This document shows, one piece after another, positions 20,721 through 32,900 of a stretch of DNA of 64,000 nucleotides. The DNA is from Trichodelitschia bisporula (taxonomy: Eukaryota > Ascomycota > Dothideomycetes > Phaeotrichales > Phaeotrichaceae). The notes beneath the pieces were generated by a model. That model had not been told where the DNA came from. It saw only the letters and a program-made list of their open reading frames with translations, and did no database searches. Position numbers and translations under genes: made by a program. The stretch lies in assembly GCA_010356995.1 (NCBI GenBank), contig ML996710.1:92455-156454 (forward strand), given 5' to 3'. Each line of letters opens with the position of its first letter. Position 1 is the stretch's first letter.

Positions 20721-23700
20721 TTGGCAAAGTCGGCAAGAGAGAGGCGACCTGACAGCTTGTCGATGAGGCAAAGTGGAAAAGGTGCGGCCGTGGTATATAG
20801 CACTGGTGGGATTTGTCCATGGAATTGGTGAAGATGTGCAGCGTGAAGACAACTTTGAGATGGTCGATGCGGGCTCTGTGAACCGCCGGCTATGAGCATC
20901 GGGATTTTTATGGTGGAGATGAAGACGTTTGAATAATTCGATGAAGTCGTCGGCGCGTACGATCCACGCTTGAGACTAGCGGCAATGCGCCAGCGCCTGA
21001 CTGAGTTAGGGACGGAAAGCGCTCGGGAGGGCAGGTAAACTAACCATAGCTGAGGGACCAGTACTTGTACCCTCAATGCCATGACCCAGATCAACAGAAT
21101 GCTGGACGTGATTGATGGCTGTCGCCGCAATGACGGCAGAGTATATACAGCCCCGAGCATCCGCACACACGCCGGACCCCGGCAGACCTCCCGCCCCCCG
21201 AACCCAAACACCGCCACAACTCTCCACAAATACAAGGGGATCCATCGAGTATAAAATCGAAAAATGAAACGCCCATGCAATATAGACAAAGCTGGAGGAG
21301 TGAAGGTGGCAGATGCATGTGGCTACTGTGCTGACTAAGAGAGAGGCTGGGGAGAATGCCGATGGCGCAGGGGAAGATGATGAAGCCATGGCTCATGAGG
21401 GAGAAAGTGAGCACGCCACTCACCCATCAACCTCACTCCGTACGCAAAATACTCGTGATGGATCATGCTAGTTCAAAGTGCCCTTGCTCACGAACGAGAG
21501 ATGCAGCCTGAGACGTCAGAGGAAGAAATGGCTGGGGTGCGCACACTCACCATCACGGGTCATTCCCGGTTTGTGAGGAATGCCAGCTGGAATGATCACA
21601 ACGGTGGCACCGGTGGGGCACCACGGAGACCAGTGCTGGGGGAATCGCAGCCCTGGGGCTGCATATATACAAACCGGGAGTCAAACGGCAAGTCCGCACA
21701 AAATTCTCGCCCAGCCATGGGGAATGATGTCCTGGAGTAAAAGCACATTTTTCACGGCAGCAACGTTGATGAAATGATGATTTACTCAGCTTGAGCGGTG
21801 TTGAGGGATGAAAGGCTGACGCAAGTTGAGCGATGTTGAGAGATGCTGAGCGGTGCCGTTGGAGCTGATATTGAGGTGATGGCGATTGGCGTTGATTGAT
21901 GATCTGGGAACGTGAGCAATGCAGACACGAAGAGTGATGCACATACCGATGACATTTGAAAAATGCGTGAATGGCTCGTCTTAGCTTCTCCCTTCCGAAG
22001 AAGAGATACTAGACCCCAGCACCGCGATGAGGTGCGAGCCGTCGCTAGGGAAATGAAATGAGAAACCTGTGTTGCTATTTACATGATACTCAGAATCCTT
22101 CGTCTCCTCAACAGTGCCCTCAACCCCGCCAGCCGCACCCTATGAACAAGATCGCATATTGACTGCGCTTGATCTTATGCTGCTGCAGTTAGCACTATCA
22201 GGCAGTGAGAGGGGCGCGACTCACGTAATCCTCCCCAGAGTTAAACTCCGTTTTCTGTTACGGAATGCACCACATAAACAGTAACATCAATCGCAATGAA
22301 GAGCAACACACTGTACGGAGAGGGTGCACGTAGAGAATGGTGAGGGCGCGGTGGGGCAGTGTTCGAGCTGAAGGTGACTCTCAGCTCTGTGTTGTCGGCC
22401 TGGGCCATTGCCGCCGCAGTGCACCGGCAATCTGGGCTGGGAGGGAAAGAGGATCGGAAGTGCAGGTCGATGTGTGAGTGATGTGAAAGAGTTTGGAGCA
22501 AGCAGTCAGAGGAATTTATACCTACGTCGCGAAAGTTCTGTCCAACGAAGTCCTTCGGAGATGCCGAGTGTTGAGAAGGAAGACTGACGAAGGCCTTGAG
22601 TGATGCGGAGTGATGAAGTTGAAGATTGAAGAAGGCTTGCAAAGTGAGGAAGGAAGTGATTGTGAAGGACCCCTGCACTTCACGTCCATGAATAACGACC
22701 GCGAGTCCGAGGAATCTGGGACACCCTCCCCTTCCCAGCAGCTGCTTTGCCACCCGGTCCGCCTGCACAAAGCTGTACCCGCGTCCCAGCGACTCAGTCT
22801 CTGACTGAGTGCTGTAGAACGACGGGCCCAGCGCTATGCAAGGCCAGGATGTAGATGTCATGATGATGATGATGGGGAATGTCATGAGGTAATGAGGAAG
22901 AAATGATGATGAAGATTATTAGTGAAGATACCATGACCACGAACGCCCCGACCGCGCAACGAGCGTGCGACACGCAGCATCCGAGCTGAAAGTGCCGCCA
23001 GACGCGCACGAAGGCGCGCACCCAGCGACGGACTCCTCGTCCCCCTCGACATTGGTGAAGTGGAACGCGGCGTCAAAGTGAACGAGGAGCCCTTTGTAGT
23101 CAAGGCCCTTGCCCGCCAGCTCAGCCTCCCGTCCAATAAAGCGCTCCTTGCGAGAGCAGTTTTGAGATGTGAATTGAGTGCAACTCTCAGTCCACATCTG
23201 CTTGCCCACTGTCAGCACCCTGAGGCCAGTCTTCATGGACAAGGAGCTTCATACCTGTGATGAAGAAAAGTCGCAGTGGCTGAGGTCGCGCATGTGTGTT
23301 TTGATGCCACTCTCTGACCACTTCAACCACGGTTTCGAGGTGACAGACTGAGGGGCACACGGGCTTGTGAGTGGACAGCAGCAGGGAAAATGAGAGACAA
23401 AAACATACCGATGAACTTGAGAGCATGCAGCAGATGGAGAGTCAGAGGCGATATAGTCAAAGCCAGGTTTGGTCATCCAAAGCCTAGCTCGACATCTGAA
23501 GCCCAACAGCTTGAAGGATGAGGATGAGGCATGACAAAGAAGGACGGAAGACAACGAGTGATGTTTGAGTGATGGAAAAGAAGCCCGAGAACTGCTGAGG
23601 GACTTGAGAGTCCAGAGAGGTGACTTTGATATAGCAAAGAATGATTGAGAAGAATGAATGGAGTTTGAGTGAAGCTTGAGTGATGGGTGAGAGATGAATG

Positions 23701-25100
23701 AATTATAAAGAGTGATGGCAGAGTGATTAAGTTTGATGGATGAAGGATGAAAGGTGGTCTTGGGAGAAGAGGTTGTGGTTGTTGGAAGTTGGGAGAAAAT
23801 GAAAAAAGGAAAGTGGCTTTTATGCGAGTCCCGGAGGGACAAACGGGCCGACACCGCCGACGTCGCAGTGCCAGAGGAAGACATTCGCGTCATCGGTGCC
23901 CCTAGGGAGGAAGGAATGGGAGTCATCGGTGCCCGAGAGGAGGAAGGAGGGAAGGGGTTCGCTACGGAGGGGCCAATCCCCGTGGGGCTCCCCCGCCTGG
24001 GGGGATGACCCGTGGGGGGGTGACAGGTCCCATTGGCCATCGTGAAGCGGGGTAGACCCCACGCGCCGTTTTCAGAAAGTGCCATCGCGTTTTCCGCGAG
24101 GGGGAGGGACTTCAGAGGCCAGTGGAGATTTTGAGGGCGGGGGGTCGTGATGATGGGGGCGCCGGCATTGCTATTGAGAGACCACAAGACGGCGGCATGG
24201 CGGGCAAAATGTCTTCAGAATACTTATGTCCTTCGGTGGGTAACTATGAAAAGAATGCCTGACTTTGAAATTGGGCAGTGAGCTCATATGGAACTGGAAT
24301 TGCGGTGATTCGTGATCTGCGATCCATGAAGCCGACGTGCCTCCCAGCGTGCTTTTGTGCGCGCAGATCCTCCGGAGAGTAGCAAGAGTCTTCCACTGGA
24401 AATTGAGGAGCACCAAAGTAGTAATAAAGCAGCTCGTCCTTCTCTCTCTCTCGCATCTTCCCTTTCTCGACCCGGTGAGTTCCATACTGTGAGCGTCAAG
24501 AAGTGTCGCGATCCTGCGGCCCGATCAAAGTTCCACACCACATGGTGTTGCAGATTCTCAGCGCACATCATCTCAGACTCATACTCTCAACTCTTCTAGC
24601 ATTGCCTAACGGTTGCAGGAAGTCTCACGAATTTGTTTAGGTTGATATTAAAAAGTTTCAAAGTGCCAGAAGGGACTATGGTAAGCTGCACCGCAATTCC
24701 CGTCTCCCAGCCCACGCCGTACCACTCCATGGCGAGCTCACAGCATTCGGCTGCGCTGAGAACACCGAAGAAGAGAGTGGGAAAGGAGTTTTTTGTGGTA
24801 ACCGCGCGACTTCGAGCACAAATGCAGAGGACACAGGCAAATCAATGAGCATCGAGCGTGGGAAAGGTGGTCAGAAGCGACCACTGGCCGGCGGAGGCAG
24901 CAAAGAGCCCTAGTGAACGCGACCCGAGGATGTGGCAGTGAAGGGTCTTTGCCTCGAAGACCGAGGTGCCTTTATCCCCGCAAAAGGCTGAGGACGCTCG
25001 ATATTGGTGAGGGGCACACGACATTGGTGCAGAGCACACGCAACTCAAGAGCATGGGCATACGGAAACACCATGTGGGCTTAACAGAATACTACGAGAGA
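20721..25100. other. Degenerate stretch with UTR-like and exon-like minus-strand patches
   Basis: No intact gene is supported. On the minus strand there are pyrimidine-rich, leader-like tracts rich in CATCACTC (about 21.77-21.90, 22.55-22.65 and 23.5-23.75 kb) and short plausible exons, for example HLETVVEVVREWHQNTHARP near 23.33 kb with a GTATGA-type donor after it. None could be assigned to a family. TATATA occurs near 20794, 21139 and 21662. Treat this as a remnant-rich intergenic region. Confidence 0.4.
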
Positions 25101-25132
25101 GGAAGAGAAACCAAATTACTATTGTACCACAT

Positions 25133-25625
25133 TCACTCCCACATCCACACGAGAGCGTGTCCCCACTGCGGCCCCGTCGGCATGGCAATCAGGAAAGAAG
25201 GGTTGTCCGCGTTGTTGAAGTTGAAGTAGTTGTAAAGGAGGTGCGTTATGATATTTTTGTTGACGTGGTGAAGCTTTGCGATACCATTGGCAGGTAGAGA
25301 TGTCCCAGTGGTCCTAACGGCTCCACCGCAGGGACAAGAGTAGCCCTGTTGGTGGAGGGCTCCACCATTCCCTCCACTGAAAGTGTTTTGCGGACCCGAG
25401 CGCAAGGAGCGATTCGCCGACAGCCTGAGGAGCCGCTCAAGGATATACGGCGGCAGAGGACGGTGTGCCTGCCCTTTGTCCTTGTTCTCCTTGTAAAGAC
25501 GAGATGTCGAGTTCAGCCTGGGAAAAGGGCCTCGTAATTAGCAACAACCCATTACTATATAGCTTCAAGACTTACACCCGACGGAGGATGAGGTCCTCGT
25601 TAAGAAGAAGCCAGTATGACTGCAT
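25133..25625 (-). CDS. Small spliced hypothetical protein, 144 aa
   Basis: Two exons on the minus strand: 25625-25576 and 25517-25133, joined across a 58-bp intron with donor GTAAGT, a GCTAAT branch-like site and acceptor CAG. The join keeps the frame and gives 144 residues, starting MQSYWLLLNEDLILRR and ending ALVWMWE. The frame stays open for a further 55 codons upstream of the chosen ATG, so an earlier start is possible. The protein has a short CPC motif but no signal peptide or recognised domain. The intron contains a TATATA hexamer. The three consistent splice elements and frame preservation favour a real gene, but the surrounding degenerate sequence means it could be another remnant. 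Confidence 0.5.
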
Positions 25626-25639
25626 CGTGACAGTTTGCG

Positions 25640-26262
25640 GTTTGCAGTGTTGGATGAGGGTGGTGAGTGAGGGAATGGGAACAGAAGGGAGAGAGGTCAG
25701 CGTTTGAGCCCGTAAGGGGGACTCATACATAGAGTTATCGTGAAAACCCCGCACGCTCAACCTCACCACATCAGGCCTGATAGCCACCACTCCACGTCCT
25801 AAAAAGCAAACCCCTTCTGAGTTAGCATTCTGAACCTAGAATAATGTGACCACTTCGCTGACAAGCACATGAGTAACTCCGCACCTTGCCTAGGACGGGA
25901 CTGGTCGCTACCAGTTCATTTTCGTGCTGCAGTGGACCTCCCGTTGCTCCACCTGAACCAGTCTCGCATACACAGTGTGCATGTAAGCCCTCACAAAGCC
26001 TTCTCGTACGCTTTGCTAACAGTCATGGCTTCTGGTATTCCCAGCTCCCGCCGAAGCTCCTCCTTTTCCCCCCTTTGCGCCGTCGCCGCGTTCCCTTCAA
26101 TGCCGCCGAGCACGTCAGAAGCCAGCCTCGCGAGCGACCCCACAAGATGTCAACACAAGCTTTCATTGGCTTAGAACGGGTCCACGCTACCCCGCACAAG
26201 AAACAATCTGGGGAAGTGGGCCGGAGCGACTGGGCAGGGGCTAGATGCATGAGTTAAACGGC
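25640..26262. other. No gene recognised
   Basis: Short open frames on both strands (for example 25886-26257 plus) have no domain, splice or codon support. Confidence 0.4.
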
Positions 26263-26270
26263 TCCAGCAA

Positions 26271-26790
26271 CGCCCGAGCACCGGCGCGGCAAGGACACTC
26301 GACACGTCAGGACGCACCTTCAGTACAATAAATTGAACCCTGCACGTCGGTGAATAAAGGATGTTGTGTTAAATGGCCATGCGAAGTGGAGCGAGTGGGC
26401 CCGAGCAAGATAGCCCCTGCAACGTCGGAGCTCCGGGGCGGCAAGCACACTCCGGACATCGGGATGTACTTTAGCAAAAAGAATTCAGCCCTGGACTTCG
26501 AAGGATAAAGGAAGCCATGTTTAATGGCCATGCGAGGCGAGCGAGTGGGACCCAGCTGGATGCAGAGGTTAGATGGCCCCCCGCAACGCCGGAGTACCGA
26601 CGTGGCAAGGACACTCGGGACGTCAGGATGCACCTTCAGCACAAAGGCCATACGAGGCAGAGCGAGTACGCGGCAGCTACATGCAGGAGATATACTGCGC
26701 CTGCAACGCGGGAGCACCGGGGCGGCACGGACATTAGGGACGTCGGGATGTACTTTCAGTACACAGAATTGAACCTTGAATTTTGAAGAA
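26271..26790. repeat. Degenerate tandem repeat, four copies of ~120-160 bp
   Basis: Copies begin near 26271, 26421, 26583 and 26704. Each contains GCAACGxCGGAGxxCCG, a GGCAAGGACACTCGGGACGT-like core, and a GATGTACTTTCAGTAC-like segment, followed by AATAAAGGAAGCC. Spacing varies (150, 162 and 121 bp) and the copies are clearly diverged. Confidence 0.75.
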
Positions 26791-27350
26791 TAAAGGAAGC
26801 CTTATTGAGCAGCCATACCGGGGGGGGACATCTGGAGACAGCCTCTGCGGGTTGGCGGAAAAGGGGTGGCGGGCATGCCGCAGCCGGAGGCCAAGAAAGG
26901 AAGGGCACCGCTCTTAGGACATCCGATTCACAGAGCCTAACATCCTTTTCCACATAGAATGCATCCGGGTCTCCATGAATATCAGCCAAGTTCATCCCAG
27001 TTAAGAGTCGATTCCCGGAGGTCGGGTACCTCCACTTATTCGCCCAAATCCGGCCCGGAATGCAAGGCTGCAGCCTTGAGTTAATAGAGGCTTCTATTGG
27101 TGAGCTCATAGGCGATTTTAAGCGATTTTACGCGATTTTAACCGAACCAATCACTTTCTGCTTCCGGAACGCGGCGGAGGCTCTCGGCATGCATGAAGCC
27201 GAGTCAAGGGACGCCAAGCATCTCCAAGGCAGCCACAAGGCGCCTTACCCAAAAAGTCCTTGCCCCCCCTCATCTCGCAAACCGCGCCCTGCAGATAGAT
27301 TGCTGCACAACAAGAACAACTCATTTTCAATTACATTTTGCTGGTGACTT

Positions 27351-27732
27351 CGTGCTTCAAACTTTGATGCCCTGCAAGCTTTGCAGACACAAGCATACCA
27401 TCAACACCCAACTTTCCCCCAACGCGCCGCAGCTTCGCCGTCGCATCCCCCTCGCGCGCCTGCACCTCCTCCTTCGCCTTGCACTTCGCGCACTCGCGAT
27501 CTACCGCCTGTCTACGGAGGCCCGACGGCCTGTGAGGCGATACAATCAAAGGTTTTTGCGATATTGTTTACAGTATACAGGAAAGCCGACAGAACCCCAT
27601 GGGCAGATCTTCAGCGTGAGAGACTGGAGCTCCGGGGTTTGAAGTGGCTGCAGCAAGGGCACACATCAACGTGGATTAGAGATCGTGAACCTCTACTGCG
27701 AGACCTCAACATCACAATCCTCTGCAGTTAGG
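27351..27732 (+). CDS. Doubtful open frame, Pro-rich then helical
   Basis: A frame of about 125 codons, opening after a stop at about 27346, reads a Pro-rich start and then KVFAILFTVYRKADRTPWAD and a hydrophilic tail ending LLRDLNITILCS. No convincing start codon, splice site or domain is seen; an intron acceptor could lie just upstream. It ends about 200 bp before the convergent glycosidase gene. It may be the last exon of a gene, or chance. Confidence 0.2.
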
Positions 27733-27938
27733 CGCCAGGGAAGGAACACTGCATCAGAGGCCATGTTTTCGTAGGGAGGAAGTCGAGGTATATATCCCAC
27801 AGGACCGAGCTGCAAGAATCAACAGATGTCACTCTCCAGATCCACCCTCTCAAACATGCGATGCGAACAATGAAGTCCGTTTCCAGTTCACAAACTCTCG
27901 ATACACACGGTTCATTGCAACCTCTCTTCTATCCTGCA

Positions 27939-29267
27939 TCAAATCCCACCCATTTCAAACGCCAACGCCTCATTCCTCTCCATCTTCCCGACCTCAAGCA
28001 CCACCGCATCCCCTACCACCGAGAGCTTCACGACCCCCAAATCCACCGGCTGCCCCTCAACCCCGAAGATCAACCTCCTCACTCCTATGATCTCATTCTC
28101 CACCAAACCCGTCACACTCCCCACGCCCTCAACCCTCACACTCCCCATCCCCATCCCCGCCTTCCTCACACCAACCAAGACCTTCACCCGTCCTCCATCA
28201 ACCGTCGCATAAGCATCCACAATCCCGTCCCCACCCGCCCTCGTCCCAACCCGCACTCCCGTCATGTTCGCATAATAAGCATAAACCCTCCACTCCCCAC
28301 CAACCACATACCCGCCGTCCCTCTTCGCGCTCAGCAACCCCGCCGCTCCATCCCTCAACCCCCGTCCCATAGCCCAATTCCCCCTCAACCCCCTCGCATC
28401 ATGCCGTTCCAGCTGACCAATCCACCACGCGCTCCCCGCCGGCGTCTGCTCAACCTGAGTTCCATACTCATCCACATTGATCGGCCTCTCCGGCAACCCG
28501 TACATCTTCAACAGCCCGGCCAGCCCGGCGTGGCTGGCGTCCATGCTGCTCTCTCCGCCCTCAAGATGCCAAACCCACTCATCCGGCACCGTCCCCGTGC
28601 GCTTCACCAGCGCCATGAAACCCGTCCACCACGGATTCATCACGCTCGGCGGGCCAGCGAAGGCCGGGCCTGTGATTTTGACGCCCGGCAGATCGCGCCG
28701 CAAGACCTTATACGCCCGTACCCAAACCTCCTCCCATCTTTCCCTGCTCCTCGTCCAAAATGCTGACAGATCCGCCTCGTTCCATATATCCACGCTCAAG
28801 CCCGCTTGCATCTTCGCTTCTTTGATATCCCTCACCACCCGCGCTAAAAACTTGTCATACGCGCCCCAGCCCCCGTCGCCCGGGTACGTGGCCTTTTGGT
28901 CCTGGGTGCCATCTGAGCCCCAAAGGTCGTGCGGGAGGAGGATGAAGGACGCCTTGAGCGAACAGGCGATTTGATAGTCATGGAGCGCGGAGGCAAAGCG
29001 TGGCAGATACTCGGCTTCGCTTACGGACCACCCGCGGCCCGGGGCAGGGATTTGCGCACCGCCGGAGCGGAAGGCGGTTAAGTGCAGCGGCTTCAGGAGG
29101 GCCTCGGGGATTGTGCGCGGAGGGTCCGGGAGGCCGTAGAGGATCCCAGCGGCGAGGTGCTGCGGTGGGCCGGTGAGGTTTCTGAGGTTGACGACTGCGG
29201 GGTAAGAAGCCGCGGCGCTCAGAGTGAGGAAGGGCACGAGCCAGAGCAGCGCGGTCAGAGGAGACAT
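27939..29267 (-). CDS. Secreted GH-A clan glycoside hydrolase (GH39-like), 442 aa
   Basis: An uninterrupted single exon. Residues 1-20 (MSPLTALLWLVPFLTLSAAA) are a good signal peptide, so the enzyme is probably secreted. The fold expected is a (beta/alpha)8 barrel: residues about 160-168 read VDIWNEADL, where Asn-Glu (E164) fits the acid/base of clan GH-A, and residues 262-269 read PINVDEYG, where E267 fits the nucleophile. A beta-rich C-terminal part (about 320-442) would be the accessory domain common in GH39-type proteins. The substrate (xylosides or other plant or fungal wall glycans) cannot be told. The start is supported by a TATAAA box about 45 bp upstream. It stands alone, without neighbouring pathway genes. 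GH family number is less sure than the clan. Confidence 0.8.
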   Translation of the reverse strand: MSPLTALLWLVPFLTLSAAASYPAVVNLRNLTGPPQHLAAGILYGLPDPPRTIPEALLKPLHLTAFRSGGAQIPAPGRGWSVSEAEYLPRFASALHDYQIACSLKASFILLPHDLWGSDGTQDQKATYPGDGGWGAYDKFLARVVRDIKEAKMQAGLSVDIWNEADLSAFWTRSRERWEEVWVRAYKVLRRDLPGVKITGPAFAGPPSVMNPWWTGFMALVKRTGTVPDEWVWHLEGGESSMDASHAGLAGLLKMYGLPERPINVDEYGTQVEQTPAGSAWWIGQLERHDARGLRGNWAMGRGLRDGAAGLLSAKRDGGYVVGGEWRVYAYYANMTGVRVGTRAGGDGIVDAYATVDGGRVKVLVGVRKAGMGMGSVRVEGVGSVTGLVENEIIGVRRLIFGVEGQPVDLGVVKLSVVGDAVVLEVGKMERNEALAFEMGGI

Positions 29268-29308
29268 CGTGCGCGTTCCTGGCGACGTTGCGCGGTGTCG
29301 GAATAGGG

Positions 29309-29314
29309 TTTATA
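29309..29314 (-). promoter_or_regulatory. TATA box of the glycosidase gene
   Basis: TATAAA on the minus strand (within GCTATAAACCC), 42-47 bp upstream of the ATG at 29267; a usual fungal core-promoter position if the leader is short. Confidence 0.5.
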
Positions 29315-29842
29315 GCATGGTGTATATTGGCGGTCTGTGGGCGGAGATGACAATCCGGACATGGTGCTCTAAATATAGTGGGCAATATTGCGAACTTGTA
29401 CAGCACACGGCTGAGATGCTCAAATCTCGAAAGTGAGTCGCAAACGGCTGGATTTCAGTGTTGACATAAATAGTCCTTCAGGTACATATCCGAAATACCG
29501 TCTACGGAGAACTGAAAGATCTTCAATCACTACCATGCCTCCGTAAGCCGACAAATCCTCAATCAAGCATTGTACCTGAACACAACACCCCCAGCCTTGG
29601 CCTCCGCACTCATCTAGTATGTACCAGCCTCAGCAACGTTTACCGCTGCCAGATCATCATCTCGCCTCCAGCCGTCTGCATCGCAGTTCAGAACATCATC
29701 CCGCCACCGGCCGTCTCCGTCACAGTCCAGAGCCCTTTTGCTGTCCACGCCCGTATCATCCACGAACCTACCTGGCGCGAGCCCCCTTCGCGTCTGAGTT
29801 GAAGCCCGCCTCTGCTGACGACCTAGCTTGCGTCCAGCAGCC

Positions 29843-30130
29843 AGCCTTGCTTAGTTGTCGAAGCCTTGCTGAATCGTCGAATCCTTGCTTAGTCGTTGAA
29901 GCCTTGCTTGAAGCCTCGCTGAATCGTCGAAGCCTTGCTTAGTCGCTGAGCCTTGCTGAGTCGTCGTAACCTTGTTGAGTCCTCGAAGCCTTGCTGAGCC
30001 GTCAGAGCCTTGCCTAGCTGCCAGAGTCCCCGCGCTCGAAGCCGAAAGTCTCAGTCCAGCCGTGCGGCGGGTAGCCAGCTGTACTCTGGCGACTAAGCCA
30101 GGCTATGGCGCCTAAGCAAGGCTCTGACGT
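29843..30130. repeat. Minisatellite on the motif AAGCCTTGCTTAGTCG
   Basis: About ten imperfect units of 14-19 bp (AAGCCTTGCTGAATCGTCG and variants) run from 29843 to 30017; two more units in the opposite direction lie at about 30090-30130. The same motif, reversed, forms a second array at 54029-54205. Confidence 0.8.
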
Positions 30131-30238
30131 CGCACTCTCTCTGCCACCTCAAGATTGTTCCAGTGGTATACTGAGCTTGACTGAAGAGGAGAGCTGTGGG
30201 CCACACAGAGTCCCAGACTGGGGGGTATTAGCCATTGT

Positions 30239-30505
30239 TGTTAGACGGATTCCCATTTGTTACAGCCTTCTGATATTGTAAGTTCCTATATCACTTCGCG
30301 CTCGGTATCTTTGTAGCCGGTATCCGTTAGCGCTCGGGATTGCTTACCTCCGTTGTCTTGTTTCATCGTATCTTTGGCTCGACGCCACTCCTGTTTCATA
30401 TTTCCTATATAGTACGAGTTGCCCACATGGTACACTCGACAGTTCAGTCTACGTCAATCAACAGAAACCTTTGTTTCATCTGTTCTCAGCTTCTACAGTC
30501 CAACA
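30239..30505. mobile_element. Solo LTR, family F2
   Basis: 267 bp, TGTTAGAC...CCAACA, with a perfect 5-bp target duplication ATTGT (30234-30238 and 30506-30510). It is roughly 5-7% different from the copy at 19079-19345. Confidence 0.92.
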
Positions 30506-30510
30506 ATTGT

Positions 30511-31785
30511 ATCGATGTGGAACGGACGCTTGTAGGCGACCGATCGGGCGGCTGGGACCGCTGTTTTTGCACGAAATGCAGTGTATTTGCGGAAGGAGAG
30601 GAAGATGGTGGATACTGTTTGGAGAAGGGATGGCTTTAGTCGAAATCATGCGCGGGGGGGGTCAACCCTTTCGTTTGACGGAGACTGTTCTTCAACTTTA
30701 TGACCGCCGGTCTGCAGCCGACCGGGTCGCTGTCATCATCTGTTTGACAACCTGAGTCAGTATTGCGGAAGAAGATCCCTCGCGAAGCCATTGGACTGGC
30801 GTGAGAGAGACGAAGCAAGATAAACGAAGAACGGGGCGCATGGGTGCAAAACCGACGTTAAAAGTTTGCCGCAAACCGTGTGTTGCGACGGCAACGAGTG
30901 ACGTAATTAAACAGAAGGCGCCTGTAAGGTACTTACTTGCCTAAACGCCCCTCCGTCAAGAGTTGTGCCTGCCCTTCCAGACTCAGGTAACATATTCCAC
31001 CCCATGCTACTGCCTTTTGCGCTGAAGGCGCCTTCTGAGAATGGCATGGGCTCTGGAAAGCAAGAGCGTCCCATCGAAAACGCCAGGAGATCGTGCAACA
31101 AGCACGTCATAATCAGCTCAGTCCCCGACCGGGAAATCGCAAAGAGCGTACCCCAGCCGGTTGAGAGGCTCTTTCCCGCTGTACTTGATAATCACGGAGG
31201 CGCCGCCGCATCGCGCGGCTACCTCACTGAGGATTTCCCGTTTGACTGTTGCACCGGCAACTGCATCATAAAACCGGCACGTCCTAACGTGCGCTGGCGA
31301 CCGATAGTAACCTGCAGAGAACGCATACCGGAATTGAGTGGCTCTTTTCAACGCTGCATTGAGCTCAAAGAGGCCCTTGGGGACTATGCGCTTACGTGAC
31401 TGGAGATGCTCCGTCCGACTGCCGCACCACGTCTGCATGGCGACACGGCGTGAAGTGGAGATGTGCGGATGCCGATGCGGAAGAAAGAGGACAGCTAGCG
31501 GATGGATATTCAGGCATCATGTACGAGGAATAAAATGAGAAGTACCATCAAACTGAGCGTATATTCCACGGCATGGTCCTGATAATAACTTCCTGTCTGC
31601 CGCCACAAAAGCCCTCCAACTCGCCGCAACTTGCCAGCGTCTTCCCGAAGCATATAACAAAAAGCCAAAGCCATTGCCCAGCGCAGCCTCGGTCCAGCAG
31701 CTCTCTCCGCACCCTCTCTGCCTGTACAACCCGCGTACACCTCCCCTGGCGCACGAAACCACAGACCCAAAAGCATTCAGCGGGC
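30511..31785. other. No supported gene
   Basis: Overlapping open frames exist on both strands (plus 30965-31399; minus 31118-31438; minus 31510-31787) but none has a domain, splice signals or a clear advantage over its opposite strand. Confidence 0.4.
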
Positions 31786-31791
31786 AAAAAG
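31786..31791 (-). terminator. Pol III terminator of tRNA-Ala
   Basis: A TTTTT run on the minus strand about 18 bp beyond the 3' end of the tRNA. Confidence 0.7.
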
Positions 31792-31808
31792 ATCGGCGCG
31801 AAGGCCGC

Positions 31809-31880
31809 TGGACTCGCCGGGAATCGAACCCGGGACCATCCGCATGCTAAGCGGATATTATACCACTAAACCACAAGCCC
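31809..31880 (-). tRNA. tRNA-Ala, anticodon AGC
   Basis: The minus strand folds as a 72-nt cloverleaf without intron. The 7-bp acceptor stem GGGCTTG/CGAGTCC includes the G3:U70 pair that marks alanine tRNAs; the anticodon stem TCCGC/GCGGA encloses the loop TTAGCAT (anticodon AGC); the T arm is CCGGG-TTCGATT-CCCGG. Discriminator A, no encoded CCA. A T run for Pol III termination follows. Confidence 0.95.
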
Positions 31881-32900
31881 AGTTGATGAGATTTTGCGGC
31901 GGGCGGCAAGTCAAATTTCAATTGTGCGCCGTCGGCTGCGGATGGACCAAGTGAAGGGGCGCGAAGGCGGCGCAGCCCGCTGTGGGTTAGGGTTAAGATT
32001 CCGGGATGTGAGTGCGGGGAACACGCCGGCTGACTTGGCGCATGGGGAGCGGACGTCGCTGAAGAGATAGAATAAACACGAGCGGGTGTGATATCGGCGA
32101 GGTGATGTTGCAATACATGATGGTGTCAAAGCGCAGTGATGGACTGATGGTGGGAATGGATGTGCTGGAGTTGAGGAAAGTATGTGGGTTAGGGAAGCTG
32201 TGGGCGAGACTGCTGACGATGAACGTAGGCTTCGTAGGAGGGCAGCAAGAGACTAAGTGGCATTATGACATCTTGAATGTGATACAATGCTATGTGATGG
32301 TGTGTCGCCATCTCAATAACGCCTCGGACCAATTTAGAGTGGATCCCGGCGAGAGACCGCGACAGTGGGAAAGGTACACCCCCCTTCTTTGACAGAGGTC
32401 ACTTGAGCTTATGATGGCTAGAGCAGCTTAAGAAGCTCCCGCACGCATTCCCGCGCTTGAGACGGCATACCAGCTATTGGCAGTATATCTACACCGCCGT
32501 CGCCAACTTCGACTAAGCTCAGGAGAACCCGGGCTTGTGGTCAAGTTGGGGACCGACGGGTTGCTTGAACGGTGACCGCTTTATCGCGGAGTCCTGAGAA
32601 GGCCCCCCAATTGCAAAAACACTGTGCGGGACGCCGGAAGTAGAGAGCTTTCGTAACCGCAAGCTGCGGTGAAATTCTTGCTTTTTGAAGCCTTTGCTCT
32701 TTTGAGCCTTTGAGGGCGGTGCTGTAGGGGAATTGTAGAGAAGGGGCTGGAGGAAGGGGAGGGGGAAAGGATTACCCTTAAAGTCTTGCAAGTGTAGCCC
32801 GCTCTCTTTGTCTTTGGATTTGGGCATTGGACGGCCTCGGAGGCAGGGCGTCTGGGCCTCCTTGTATTCTCAGCACATGCTTCACTGGATTTGACCCTTT
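31881..32900. other. No assigned gene; one Lys-rich open frame on the minus strand
   Basis: A 102-codon minus-strand frame (32827-32519) begins MPKSKDKESGLHLQDFKGNP and is rich in Lys, Ser and Pro. It has no recognised domain and ends against nothing informative; it lies about 70 bp from the LTR at 32901. Possible small gene, but unsupported. The remainder (31.9-32.5 kb) shows nothing. Confidence 0.25.

Noticed and set aside
22500-22560. Short DFVGQNFRDV match resembling a HAD cap-domain segment
   Set aside because: Only ten residues, embedded in leader-like pyrimidine-rich sequence, with no neighbouring HAD sequence; likely chance.
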